Below, in pieces: positions 32,797 to 44,310 of a stretch of 64,000 nt of DNA. Below the pieces are notes generated by a model. It ran no database searches. It was not told where the DNA came from and saw only the letters and a list, made by a program, of their open reading frames with translations. Source of the stretch: Heracleum sosnowskyi. Lineage: Eukaryota; Streptophyta; Magnoliopsida; Apiales; Apiaceae. The stretch covers positions 75,850,685 through 75,914,684 of the forward strand of contig CM061238.1 of NCBI GenBank assembly GCA_030848705.1. The letters are read 5' to 3'. Every line of letters begins with the position of its first letter. Within the stretch, counting starts at the first letter, position 1. The position numbers and the translations under genes are program-made.

Positions 32797-34011
32797 CTAA
32801 GAAGCATTATCAGTATCAATATCAAAAACAGTATTTGGTACCTTTTCATCAGGAACAACAGTTTCATCAGTATTGGCCATTAGGGCATAGTTGACCACCT
32901 CAGTGTCAGATTCTGAGAAAGAGTCCATCCAATCCTTGCTTGATGTGATGAGCGCTTTCGCCTTCTTGCACTCAGTTGCAAAGTGCCCCATTCCATTACA
33001 CTTGTAGCATCTTATCTTTGACTTGTCAAATTTGCCACTTTTGCTGTCCTTCTTGATGTACTTGTCTTTGTCAGCATTGAAGGTCTTTTTCTGAAAGTTG
33101 CCTTGTCTTCTAGCCTTCCTGAACTTCATCTTCTTGAAACCCCTGACTATCATAGCAACCATCTCTTCCATATCCGAGTCAGTAGAATCATCATCAGTAT
33201 TGGCATCAGGATTGCCATCAGTATCTGATGATGAGTCATCAGGATCTGACTCCACCACTCTTGATTTTCTTCTAGAGATCTCCACTGCTTTTCCTTTTGA
33301 TCTAGCCTCAACATTCAAGGCTATAGACTTTACCTTGTTGCTCTTCTTATTCTTTCTTTGTTGAACCTCAAGATCATAGGTTCTTAGCATTCCATAAACC
33401 TCATCAAGAGACACAGTGTTTAGATCATACTGGTGCCTAATAATTGAGGTTTGAGTGTCCCATTCTTCTGGTAAAGCCCTCAGAAATTTGGTGTTTGAGT
33501 CTTCAGATACATACTCTTTGCCAACTAGAGATAGATTGTTAAGGAGTGTCAGGAATCTATCATACATGTCAGTAAGGCTCTCATCAGGTCTAGCATCAAA
33601 TTGTTCATACTCTTGAATCAGTAGAGCCCTTCTGTTTTTCTTGACAGATGCAGATCCTTGGCATTGAGTTTCCAAAGTGTCCCAAATTTCCTTTGCAGAT
33701 TTGTATGCAATTACCCTGTTAGACATGACAGCATCAAGACCGTTGTGCAAGATATTCTTTATCTTAGCATCTCTGAGAACGTCAGCTTTCTCTTCTGGAG
33801 TCCACTCACTTTTTACCTTGACCACGTAGTGTTCAGGTACAGTATCTGTTTGTCCAACAAGTCTCGTAGGGATATATGGTTCATCATGAATCCTGTCTAG
33901 ATATTCAGGATCCATTGCTTCTAGATACATCAACATCTTTACCCTCCATGTAGGGTATTCAGTTTTCTTCAGGATGGGAATCTTCATGCTTTCATACTTG
34001 GTTGTCGACAT
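32797..34011 (-). CDS. C gag, N-terminal 404 codons
   Basis: The frame starts at ATG 34011, about 50 bp after the 5' LTR. It has the copia gag fold region (TEYPTWRVKMLMYLEAMDPEYLD, the 'AKEIWDTLE' block and 'LNNLSLVGKEYVSED'), a basic segment and one intact zinc knuckle CYKCNGMGHFATEC near residue 336. Gag proteins form the particle and bind the RNA. The frame stops at 32797 before the helical region, which continues in other frames, so this is probably truncated. Confidence 0.8.
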   Translation of the reverse strand: MSTTKYESMKIPILKKTEYPTWRVKMLMYLEAMDPEYLDRIHDEPYIPTRLVGQTDTVPEHYVVKVKSEWTPEEKADVLRDAKIKNILHNGLDAVMSNRVIAYKSAKEIWDTLETQCQGSASVKKNRRALLIQEYEQFDARPDESLTDMYDRFLTLLNNLSLVGKEYVSEDSNTKFLRALPEEWDTQTSIIRHQYDLNTVSLDEVYGMLRTYDLEVQQRKNKKSNKVKSIALNVEARSKGKAVEISRRKSRVVESDPDDSSSDTDGNPDANTDDDSTDSDMEEMVAMIVRGFKKMKFRKARRQGNFQKKTFNADKDKYIKKDSKSGKFDKSKIRCYKCNGMGHFATECKKAKALITSSKDWMDSFSESDTEVVNYALMANTDETVVPDEKVPNTVFDIDTDNAS

Positions 34012-34041
34012 CTTTAGATCGTTTCTGATTCAAATTAAATC

Positions 34042-34053
34042 AGTTTGCTCTGA
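34042..34053 (-). other. Primer-binding site region of C
   Basis: On the minus strand TAGTATCAGAGC lies just after the 5' LTR (one change from TGGTATCAGAGC), indicating initiator-Met tRNA priming. Confidence 0.75.
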
Positions 34054-34060
34054 TACTAAT

Positions 34061-34604
34061 TGTTGCCCAGTAATAATCAATTGTAGAAGGGGTTGAATAC
34101 AATTGTATAAGATTCTCGACTTAATAAAATATAAATCACAAATATGAAAGAATAATAACAGCTTTATTAAATCTGATATAAAACTGTTACAAACTCTCTC
34201 AAGAAATTATGATGTTCTTGAGAGCTTCTAGGTTACAATATACTCGTGTGTGTTATTGATTTAAAATCAAAACCTAAAATGTGTTTATATACTACACAGT
34301 TTCTCTATCGATTACAAGATAAGTCCAAATCAATTACCAACTATATTGAAACATATCCTAACCTACAACTGCATTCCTATTAACTAGGAACCGACAAAAT
34401 AAACTTCCTTCTTTAACTGGATTCCTTAAATAACTCGAAGTTATAATTTTGATCAACTTCCAGTCCTGATGATAAATACTGATCGCAGTCCTGATAGAAA
34501 TCCTGACAGCAATCCTGATACTGACGCTCGTGCAATACTGATGACGTCAGCAATCCTGCTCAGTTTAGTCCAGATCCTGACGATCATTGAATCCTGATCT
34601 AACA
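34061..34604 (-). repeat. 5' LTR of C
   Basis: 544 bp, complete. On the minus strand it begins TGTTAGATCAGGA and ends CTGGGCAACA. TATA (GTATATAAACAC) is at about 34286-34297. A cluster of TCAGGA-type repeats fills the first ~150 bp (34453-34604). Confidence 0.9.
34453..34604 (-). repeat. TCAGGAT motif cluster in the U3 of C
   Basis: About ten copies of (A/G)TCAG(G/T)AT-like motifs occur as direct repeats. One palindrome, CTGATGACGTCAG, sits among them. Confidence 0.7.
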
Positions 34605-34609
34605 AATAC

Positions 34610-34872
34610 AATGCTTATCCACTGTCAAAAAGGAGACTTATTCGCTAAGTCTCCTAAACATACTCTAAATACGAGGCTCTTGACGCCTATATAAGGACCC
34701 TGATCCTTCACATTAGAACTACGTTTTTTGGCTTGATTCTCAGCTCTGATTGAGATACGTAGGCATCTTGTGAGGACCGATTTAGTCACGAAACACGAGA
34801 ACAACCATTAAAAGCTCGAAAGCTCTTAAACCCTAGCAGTAAATTTACAAGTACGTTTTTTATTCCAAAACA
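34610..34872 (+). repeat. 3' LTR of the Tat element, right part
   Basis: It matches about 17230-17490 and ends TTCCAAAACA, followed by the duplication ATAAT at 34873-34877. Confidence 0.92.
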
Positions 34873-34877
34873 ATAAT

Positions 34878-35246
34878 TATAGAGATATGTGATATATCTT
34901 CATATAATTTAAATAATTTTAATTCATATATCATATAATACATTTTTTTATTATATATTTTTAATATTTTATAAATAAAATTTAATTTGTATACATAAAT
35001 ATTTATTTTTTAATTAATCGTTTCAGGTTTGGATCGACTAAAAAGGTATAGCAAATCCGACACCAACCCAACCCATTGCTCAAAATTGACCCCCCTCAAA
35101 TAAACTCTTATTCGGACTATTCTTCTTTTACTACAATGTGCTTTCTTCCATAAAGTAAAGACTAGGGGTGACAATTTCAGGTAATGGATCAGGTTTGTGT
35201 CGGGTTTATTGTATCCGGTCCTGTTTTTGAGTCAACCCGAAAATTT
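34878..35246. other. Intergenic DNA with hAT-like remnants
   Basis: No gene. It continues the DNA left of 16952. TTGACCCCCCTC (about 35085) and TAGGGGTGACAATTTCAGG (about 35163) look like ends of non-autonomous hAT elements, with GGGTTTATTGTATCCGG-type sequence inside. It meets element D at about 35247. Confidence 0.4.
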
Positions 35247-35716
35247 AATGTTTGTGTTTGCATTTTCAAGATCATCTATTTTAGCTAACAACAAACCAGT
35301 GTTTGTGTATGTGTGTGCACTCAACTCAAGTTCTCTCGTTGGTGTTTCACTCGACTCACGTGAATGTGTTTCGCTCAGTGTTTGACTCTCATTTCTTAAT
35401 ACTAGTTGTCTATCATTTACTGCTCCGATAGATGTACCTGCAATAGAAATCACCCCAGCCCCTTCAAGAGAGGTCAGTGGTGGTGCAATGGGAGTTCGCA
35501 ATTCCCGATCCCTGGTTAAGTCTGTCAAAACATTTGGAATTGTAAACTGAATTTCTTCAGTGACAGACTCACCTAGTTGCCTTTCACTTTCTCCAGTATA
35601 AACTACAAGTGAAAAATCCCTTAGGGGACCCAGAGATGTTCCCTCTGGGCAGGGAGAAAATGATTCTATTAAGAGGGGAAAAGAATCATATTTTCCCTCT
35701 GATGCCTGTGAGGGCA
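35247..35716 (-). pseudogene. D third ORF, C-terminal part, cut off by the solo LTR
   Basis: From 35716 leftward the frame reads SQASEGKYDSFPLLIESF, a Ser/Thr/Glu-rich low-complexity stretch, and the start of a helical tail (LLLAKIDDLENANTN), matching the layout of Sirevirus third ORFs. The open frame from 35729 begins in the solo LTR, so its first residues are not native. It is truncated at about 35247 by the junction with hAT-like DNA. Confidence 0.65.
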
Positions 35717-38700
35717 TGTAATATCCCAAAATTTTGTAATATTTGAAACCCTGATGAATAGTAAATTTGCCCTGATGAATAGTAAATTTGCTGAAGAAAA
35801 TATTTTTCAGAACACACTATGTGGATGACATGGAATAAATGTTTCGAAGTTATATTATTGATGTATAAGGAGAATAAGTGAATGCAAACGTCATCAGAAT
35901 CAGAAGATTTCCATTCGAGTTTTAAATCACTATTCACCGGACAATCAAGGATGTATTGATTTGATCGTCTTAAGAAAGTATGAAGGATGAGGAATCCATA
36001 ATCATATATTAAATCAAGGTTATGAAAAGATCAAGGAAGTATCTCCTATCATTGGTACAGAGAAACGTTTTAAAATCACTTGAACCTATCGCGAAACTTA
36101 GCGACAGAACAAGAGCGTAACGAATTATGGATTAAACCCTAACCAAAGGAGAAGTATCATATAAGATCATCAAGTGCAACATAGAAAAGGATTGATGATA
36201 CAAATTATGACATAAGCATGATGCAGGAGGATGACATAGGTGTGACAAAGTGATGACAAGGTGATGAATCACCACCTTGTCACCACTTTCACCACAAAAC
36301 CACCAATGCTTGACATGTGTCCATGGGATGACAAAACACAATAAAGACCACACAATTTAATGGCAAGTATTAAGGGTTAATTAACAAAAAGAAAAGAAAA
36401 GAAAATCAAAGAAGAGATGCATCAAAGGAAGAAGCAACATTCGGCTATATTCTTCATCCAAGAATAAGAAAACATTTCCTTCATTTCTACTCAACCATAA
36501 TTCATGTTCTTGGGCTCTAAATCACCCTCATCCATAGACTAAGGTAAATCCTTGATCCTAGCTTCATCCATGGATGTTATCATGCTCAAATTATGAGCTA
36601 AAGTTGATGATGAATAGTGAAATGAATAGTAATGTATGATTTTCTTGTTTTGATCTTGAAGTTTTAGGCTTGTAAAGGATAATCAAGGAGCAAGGAAGAG
36701 TATACTAGCCATTTATAGTCTATATTAAGTACCAAGGAAGGTATAAACCCTCTCACACTTGTGTTTATACTTTGATATTAGTGATTAAATTGTTAATGAT
36801 TAGTGATAGTGTGATGTAGAAGTGATTTGCATGTTAAGTATGATGTTTAGTGGATTGGTTGATAATTGAACATGTGAATAATGTTATGAACTTGTTTAGA
36901 CAGAAATAAGTTGGTTTATATGAGAACCTTGATTTATGATTGCTTGGGTATTGATTGGTGAATTTATTGGAGTGTTTTAAACACAGGAATCACGATTAAG
37001 CGTCGTTACCATGTCGGATTTTCCTTAGGAAGTTTGGACAGAGACCACGGTTACCTTCTAGACATAACCATAAGACTTTCTGAACATGATCATGTAGGTC
37101 TTGTGTCGTAGTTTGTTTTGGCGAAAGAATCGTATCGTTTCGATTTAGGGTTTAGGAGAAACACCCGTTTTAGTGAAAGCGGTTTCGGATAACTAAGTAG
37201 TTCACTATATGAACTTTGAGCTTGTGATGAAACCCTTTAAAAATAGAATTGGATCGTGTTATTAAAGTGGATACTAGAATGGACAGTTAGGAAAGGAACC
37301 AAGAAGGTTTCGTGTTAAAAAGATGATTTTTTGATTTTATAAAAATGCGAGAACAAAAGTTGCGCGAGTGAAATACCCTTAAGGGGATGGTTAAAACAAT
37401 GAGTTAGTAACGGTAAAGTACTTGAGTTTTGTGAATAGATTTCCACCCAAATTTTTGACTTAGGAGTTTACGGAATGTCATGAGGTTATAGGTGACTAAG
37501 AGCGAGACATTTGATTTTCATTAATAGAACTTTAGTGCTTAAGTTAATAGCACATTCATTGGTTCTAGGGGACTGATTGTGTATTGTGTATCTTATTATA
37601 GATCGACGAGCACACTCCCAAGCCCCCACTACCACTTCACCGAGACACCAAGGCAAGTTTTCAAACCCTACATCTTATAAGAGATGCTGTTGTGATTTAA
37701 TGTTGTGCTTGATTGCGCTTTTGATAAAAAGCTTTATGAGATATAAGGTTTATATGCTAAGTAAATACTACATATAAACTGAGGTTTTTTTTAAAGGCTC
37801 TAAGAGTAGAGCGCTTATATGGTGGTTTAAAACTTAGACCGAGAGTCAAATTAGTATTTTGTCTTGATTATATTGTCAGAAGCTGGAGGGTTCCAGGGAC
37901 AGCTATATTTTAAAATATTGATTAAATATTCCAATAGATATATATTATTGGATATTTAATGTGAGATATTTAAATAATATTATTATAAATATTATTTGAA
38001 TATTTATTTAATTAAGTGAATATTATTTTGAATATTCACTTAAGTAGAATATATTGAATAATAATTCAATATTTATTATTTGAATATTTATTAAATATTC
38101 CAAAAATGATTTAAAAATCATAGAACCTTATTTAAATATTACGTAAGGTTCCAATAGTTATTTAAAATATTTTCTGATCTTAAAAAGATTTATTTGATTG
38201 TAGTAGGGGTTCCCAACTATTTTTATTGAATTATCTCAAATGATGACTATGGTTTTTGACTTATAAAAATTGGGAATCCATTCCAGGAAGTGAACATATG
38301 ATTTCACTTGCCTCTTTCATTAAAAGTGATATAGTTTGGGTTTCTGAATTATCAGAGCTAAAGATATTTTACAAAACTCCCAGATCGTGATTTCGAAATG
38401 TTTTACTCGAGGATCGAGGTCAGTTGACAACAGTCAACCCACATTGTGACTTACTTCCGATATAAACCGGAAGTAAGGGTATTTTTTACAAAACCTATCA
38501 ACAAGCTTATGCTTGGGGAACTGGATTAATATCCGTTCCAGTTATAGATAGTTGGGGGGAAAGACATTTTCGCGTAAGTGGCCGAGTAACGCACGGTCCC
38601 GCAAATAAAAACTATTTTTTTCTGGCCTTGATGTCGCCAGGTGGAAATATAATAAGAGGTTGGGTGACGCCAGTCCAGTGGAATCCGTTGGCAGGGAGCG

Positions 38701-39630
38701 GGTCCACTTGTGTGGCCTTGATGTCGCCATGTGGTTACTAATGTGTAAGAGACCGAGTGACGCCGGTCCAACCTAAAAGCCCGTATGCGGCTAGGGTAAT
38801 GACCTTCGGGATTATCCATGTACTAGTAGAGAATCTATGGTATGACGACTGATCATCATATACCAGTGCGTAGCCCTGTACAGTTCCCCATGTTTTTCCA
38901 AGGATTGGAATTTCAGAAATGTTTGGTAACTTGGGTTAAATACCGGTTACGGATACTTGTTAATAATATTTTAACAAAGTACTATACCTCATACAGTATT
39001 TGAACTGTATGGCATGTTTTGACGAAAAGAATATTTAAATATATCATTCTATATACGAATGAAGTTTTAAAAGTTTTCAATTATGATATAAGCTAACATA
39101 TATGATTATGCTGCTTTATATTATTTCTGGGCTTAGTGCTCACTCTTGCTTTCTTTTATATATATATCACAACACAACATCTAGAGTAGATGGCCATGAT
39201 TCTCCATACCGCTAGGAAGCGCGTCTGGGCCGCGCAGACCGCCCATAGGATGGCAGTTGTAGCACCTCAGGTAGAAGTACTGAGTTGGTTCGTAGTGCAA
39301 CTCTTGTTGCTCCAGTTTATTTATAAGTATCACTTATGTATATTAATGAACAAGAACAAACGTTTGCGCTACCTTTCTGGTTTCAAGTAGAAATCATACT
39401 GGCAGTAGGTTTCAAGCATTTTACTTTTGGGTTGTAATAACTTTAACTTATGGATCATATGACTACTGCTTTTGCAATTTCGTTTCTGAGACATAACTGG
39501 CGTGAGTATATTGATGGTGGGGTCACCATGTGTGTTGATTTATTTTATTAAGATTCAAGTATCAAGTGTTTTGCATGGAATAAGGAACGTGACAACCTAG
39601 ATCTCCGACCCCGGATCTGGGGGTGTTACA
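35717..39630 (+). mobile_element. Solo LTR of 3.9 kb (Ty3/gypsy, perhaps Tekay/Del-like)
   Basis: It begins TGTAATATCCC and ends GGGGGTGTTACA, flanked by the perfect 5-bp duplication GGGCA (35712-35716 and 39631-39635). There is no internal repeat of its own ends, primer site or coding domain, so it is a single LTR left by recombination between two LTRs. The very long LTR and the 'CCCCGGATCTGGGGGTGTTACA'-type end suggest the Tekay/Del chromovirus lineage; I hold that loosely. The short open frames inside are not genes. TATATATATATC at about 39157-39168 may be its TATA box, which would place it on the + strand. Confidence 0.8.
37910..38110. repeat. AATATT-rich inverted repeats inside the solo LTR
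   Basis: Many ATATT/AATAT units form nested inverted repeats, including GTGAATATT paired with AATATTCAC at about 38026-38042. Confidence 0.6.
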
Positions 39631-39635
39631 GGGCA

Positions 39636-40764
39636 CTTCTACCGTAACTATGGTAGGCACTGTTTCATATCCTACGTGCTCTCCTAACAACGTGTCCTGA
39701 GTTTATTCTATTTGTATGTCTTCTCCCATTGTGAGTAATGAGAGTGTGCTTGACTCATTAAAAGTTGCCAGGGCCCGATGGCGAATTTCAATAGATTCAT
39801 CCTGTTGAGAGGATGTCTCCAGAGACTGTTCAGTGGCCATTTCAAAGTCCATATCATGTTGGGAGGATATGTATGGGATGACAGATGCCTCCCTATAGGT
39901 TTTTCTTTTCTTTGGAGGGGGAGACAGAGCTGTGGGATCACTCATTGTATCTTCACTACTTGACCTTTGTCTCACATGAGAAACAGTTTCAGGTTGAAGG
40001 GATAAATGAATTGACTCAGTGTTTGGCTCTATGACCTGGGTTAGAGGTTGTGGTTCTACAACCTCTTGGTCAGCCCTATCAACCACTTGGGTTTCAGCAG
40101 AGGTGCCAGAAGATCCAGGGATAGGATGAATTACCTGTTGTGGCAGTGCCTCTGAAGTTCCATCTGAAATAACTATATGTTGCTCAGGAACAAAAGGTTG
40201 AAAAGCAGGAAGATGAATGAACTGTGCCATGAATGGGGTGACCAATGTTAAGTCTAACATTAAACACAGCTGCATAAGCAATATACTGTAACAAAGATGG
40301 AATATTTTGAAAATTGCTTTAGTACAGTTGCTGAAGACCTTGGCCAAAGTATCAAAGAAAATATCCCATTCACATACCAAATTGGCTTTACTGAGTTTGG
40401 GCAACTCCAGTGGACCTTGATAGTGAATACTGGTGAAAAATTGAGTTAATTCAACATCAGAGGGAGTTCTATCAAAGTTATCCCTAGGAGTTGAAAAACC
40501 TCACAAAACAAAATCCTCAGAAATGGTGTAATGTGTGTGCTCAATGGTGAAAGTGATAGATCTAGAATTATCAGTAATTATAGTACTAGAACACAGTAAC
40601 CGTAATGGTTCAATTTTTAAATCAGTAGATAAACATATAGCACGACTGATGCAACATTGCGTTTTTAAAAACTGAATCCAAGGTCGAAAAAGATCAACAG
40701 GGCATTTCAATGGATCAAAATACCCATGGTAATTGTTCTGAACAACCTCAAAATTCTGAGCCAT
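39636..40764 (-). pseudogene. D third ORF, N-terminal and central part
   Basis: ATG 40762-40764 starts MAQNFEVVQNN, homologous in layout to the third ORF of B2 (62828) (a 'PW(I/V)QFL' block follows at about residue 28). Stops are TGA at about 40498 and TAA at 39703. Between them 40404-39703 reads 'KLSKANLVCEWDIFFDTLAKVF' and then Ser/Glu/Thr-rich low complexity with a PPPKKRK basic patch that could be a nuclear localisation signal. The ORF continues on the far side of the solo LTR. The function of this protein family is unknown. Confidence 0.7.
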
Positions 40765-42229
40765 AATTTACTAAACAAAAATTAAGAAAAATAAACACAA
40801 ATTCAAATAATCTTGAATAATTCGAATTTAAGGATTTTAAAATTAATTAAAAATCCAAATTTTCAAATTTCTCCAAAAATTACCAAATTTTAGTATGTTG
40901 TTCCTTATGTCAAAACACACAATCCACTATTTTTAGATTCCAAATACACACTACCAATCACTTAAAACGAATAAAGAAACCCTTAGTATTTGAAAATTAA
41001 AAAACCCAAAATCTTAATGAAATATGGATTTTAGATATATGAATTAAAGGTCTTGAGAAGACGAATCTAGTGATGGTTTCAGATTTTAAAAAGAACAAGG
41101 ATTGAAAACAGAAATTGAAAAATAAAAGCGCAGCAGTTCGTTAAGAAGAAGGAGAAAGAGATAATATGAAACAATGCAGTTAAGTTAAAACTTGAACTGT
41201 GGTGGTACTAGAAAATACAAAAAAAAAGAGCGAACATCTTAAATATAAAACTAGTAGTACTAGCGATATATATATAAAATAAATGACTGGTAGTACTACT
41301 AAAACAATTAAACGAAACAAAAAATATAAAAACTATACTGGTAGTACTATCGGTAGTACTATCGGATAGTCCTACCGATAGTACTACTAGTTCAAAAGAA
41401 CTGAGTACTAACAGATAATAAAGAAAATATAAAATAAATATAGAAATACTATTGAAAATATTAGTAGTACTTAGAAGAAAGTACTACCGAAAGTACTATA
41501 GTAACAAAAAGTCTAGCAGTACTTAGTAAAAGAAAAATAAAAATAAAACAAAATAAAAAACAGTTAAATAAATAAAATTAATTATAATTGAAAATAATCT
41601 CAGTAGTACTAACAGATAGTACTACCGAAAGTACCACTAGTTCAAAATTGGAAGTACTATTGAAAATAAAATAAAAATACAAATAACTAGATAAAATAAA
41701 TATATATAAGCAAATATACTGGTAGTACTTTGGGAAAGTACTACCGATAGTACTACTAGTACAAAAGCAGTAATATTAACGGAAAAATAGGAAATAAACC
41801 AGAAAATGCACATATTGATTATCATAAAATGCACAGAATTAATAAAAACATGTAGAAACTGTACAGAAAATGCAGAAAATTCTCAGAAAATTCATATCTA
41901 AAAGAAAGAAAAAAATGCAATAAAAAATTTACAAAATTTTGTACAAACAATTTAAATATTCTTAAATTTGTAAATTTTCAATAAAAATAAGTTTCTCTAA
42001 AATTTTAACATAAAAATTTGAGAAAAATATTTTTAGTGAAATCAAACTATTTAAAAATATTTAAATTAAGAAGCTTAACAGTTAAAGAAGGCATGGCATT
42101 ATAAGAACATTAAAATCATACAAGAAGGAAAATGTTTTGATACAATAAATTACAAGTGAATATTTTAAAGTATACACAACACAAAACACTTGTAATTCAC
42201 CCAAGAACAAACATCAATAATTACCAATA
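40765..42229 (-). other. D spacer between pol and the third ORF
   Basis: Non-coding on the minus strand. It contains the TAGTACTA palindrome cluster (41250-41765) and a TATA-like TATATATATA (41267-41276) about 500 bp before the third-ORF ATG. The stretch 41100-41220 reads on the minus strand as a CT-rich leader-like sequence. Confidence 0.55.
41250..41765. repeat. TAGTACT palindrome cluster of D
   Basis: About 20 copies of AGTACT, mostly within (T)AGTACT(A), occur. Several form hairpins such as ACTATCGGATAGT and AGTACTACCGATAGTACT (41339-41394), AGTACTACCGAAAGTACT (41485-41502) and AGTACTTTGGGAAAGTACT (41723-41742). Confidence 0.9.
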
Positions 42230-43762
42230 TTAATCACTAAAACTATTTAACATACCCAATTTACCAGCTAACCTGGTAAATGTGGATTCATCAAGAAATT
42301 TAGTAAAAATATATGTTGTTTGTTCCTCTGTGGGTACAAAGTGTAACTTCATAGTACCATCCATGACATGCTCTGATAAAATGATACCCGGTGTCGATGT
42401 GCTTGGTTCTCGAGTGTTGAACATGGTTGTTGGAGATTGCTATGGCACTTGTATTGTCACACAGAATTGGAATTTTGTTCAATACAAAGCCATAGTCTTT
42501 CAGTTGATTCCTTATCCATAAGATCTGAGCACAACAGCTTCCAGCAGCAATATATTCAGCTTCTGCTGTTGAATTGGAAACTATTTGATGTTTCTTGTTG
42601 TACCAGGAAATCAATCTACCACCTAGGAATTGATAACTCCCAGAGGTACTCTTTCTATCCACAACACTACCTGCATAATTAGAATATGTATATCCAACAA
42701 GATTAAAACCAAAATCTTTAGGGTACCAGATACCTAAATTAGGTGTACCCTTAAGATATCTCAAGATTCTTTTTACAACAACGAGATGCAAATCTCTAGG
42801 ATCCGCTTGGAACCTTGCACATAAGCATGTAGCATGCATAATATCAGGTCTACTTGTAGTAAGATAGAGTAAGGAGCCAATCATACCTTTGTAGCTTGTA
42901 ATATCTACCTTGATAGAATTATCACAAGCTCCAAGTTTGAGAGATGTAGATGATGGAGTCCTTACTGATGATGAATCCTCCATGTGATATTTCTTGAGGA
43001 GTTCTTTGAGATACTTGGATTGGAAAATAAATATACCATCTAACCTTTGACTTACTTGCAATCCAAGAAAGAACTTCAGGTCACCCATCATACTCATCTC
43101 AAACTTACTATGCATTAGCTTAGCAAATCTCTTACAGAGATCATCATAAGTAGACCCAAATATGATGTCATCCACATAGACTTGGACTAATATCATATCA
43201 TTTTTATGTTTCTTAGAAAAAAGAGTTTTGTCTATGATACCTCTAACAAAACCATTTTCTATAAGAAAACCAGAAAGAGTGTCATACCATTTTCTTGGGG
43301 CATGTTTAAGACCATAGATAGCCTTGAAGAGAAAGTCCACAAAGTCCAGCAACTCCTGACTTTCAAAACCAGGGGATGTTCTACATACACTTCTTTATCC
43401 AGCTCACCATTCAGGAATGCACTCTTAACATCCATTTGATATACTTTGAAATTTAAGAATGCTGCAAATGCTAAGAACATCCTGATGGCCTCAAGCCTTG
43501 CCACTGGTGCATAGGTTTCATCATAATGAATGCTTTCAGCTTGAGAATACCCTTGAGCAAACATTCTTGCTTTGTTTCTTGTTATAATACCATCTTCATC
43601 TAACTTGTTTCTGAATACCCACCTTGTACCAACTACTTTTCTGTTCTTTGGTCTAGGTACCAGCTTCCAGATTTGCTGTTGTTCAAATTGATTGAGTTCA
43701 TCTTGCATAGCAATCACCCAATCAGGATCACTCAGTGCTTCCTCGGTCTTCTTTGGTTCCAT
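42230..43762 (-). pseudogene. D reverse transcriptase-RNase H, frameshifted
   Basis: RT starts in 43762-43259 (EEALSDPDWVIAMQDELNQFEQ ... DVKSAFLNGELDKEVYVEHP), is frameshifted near 43370 and continues in 43352-42300. That part carries intact YVDD (43168-43179), the TSRPDIMHATCLCARFQ block and RNase H with STAEAEYIAA. A second shift near 42375 moves the last part into 42424-42230, which includes the C-terminal LHFVPTEEQ and LDESTF motifs and ends at TAA 42230. Two frameshifts make it inactive. Confidence 0.9.
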
Positions 43763-44310
43763 TTAAGAAAGAAACCCTGAATACATTCATTCTGAGTAGC
43801 ACTTCTAGTTCTAACTCCAACACCTGGATCACCAATAATCAGCTCAAAAGGATGAGCTCTATTCCAAACAGTTTATCTTGGAAGATTTGATCTTGATGAT
43901 TAGCCTTGAAATTCATTCCGGTATTGTGATTGACTAGTTGACCCTTCATTTCCTCCCCCTGAGTTGTTGCTAGATTGTCTTGATGATTCTTCTCCAGTGT
44001 TAGTGGTATCTCCATTGTTACCAGTGTTTCCACCACCACCACCACCACCATGATCATTATCATCATTGTTATTATTATTACCAGCATCAATCTCAGGTGG
44101 AGTTTCATCATCTGATTCTGAATCTGGCAAGTTATCAAACATCAGTTTCTCATATGAATCTTCTGTTTGGATACTTGGGAGTTTGGTGTCATCAAATGTA
44201 ACATTGACACTTTCTTTCACTTGGTGACTGTCAATTAAGTACACCCTGTAAGATCTTCTGGAATAACCAACAAAAATAGCTTCATATGCCTTGGCCTCAA
44301 ACTTGCCACA
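43763..44310 (-). pseudogene. D integrase C-terminal region and acidic/Gly linker
   Basis: The frame 44244-43900 gives the integrase C-terminal 'VKESVNVTFDDTKLPSIQTED' block, then an Asn/Asp run, a run of glycines and a Ser/Asn/Gly-rich linker before RT. Two adjacent stops near 44310 and others near 43865 break it. Confidence 0.75.

Larger units (their letters stand above)
28465..34604 (-). mobile_element. Element C: Ty1/copia (Sirevirus-type), minus strand, inside the Tat 3' LTR
   Basis: It is bounded by TGTTGCCCAG and ...GATCTAACA with the perfect duplication AATAC on both sides. On the minus strand it has 5' LTR, Met primer site, gag, protease-integrase and RT. RNase H, the 3' leader and the first ~100 bp of the 3' LTR are deleted. 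Gag and pol are interrupted by stops. LTRs are about 96% alike by eye. It is the youngest layer at this site. Confidence 0.92.
16958..34872 (+). mobile_element. Ty3/gypsy Tat/Retand-type retrotransposon with two copia elements nested in it
   Basis: The 5' LTR (16958-17490) and a split 3' LTR (28191-28464 plus 34610-34872) match closely by eye. The element is flanked by the perfect 5-bp duplication ATAAT (16953-16957 and 34873-34877). It retains a primer site, a broken gag, an antisense accessory ORF, a tandem array and a purine tract. Most of gag-pol is missing. The antisense ORF with a gypsy-type transposon domain, plus a tandem array before the 3' LTR, is a known signature of the Tat/Retand lineage. 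It carries B1 (18535-26360) and C (28465-34604). Confidence 0.85.

Noticed and set aside
39190..39390. 66-codon ORF with an ATG in a GC-rich patch
   Set aside because: Inside the 3.9-kb solo LTR near its end; no domain and no supporting exon structure.
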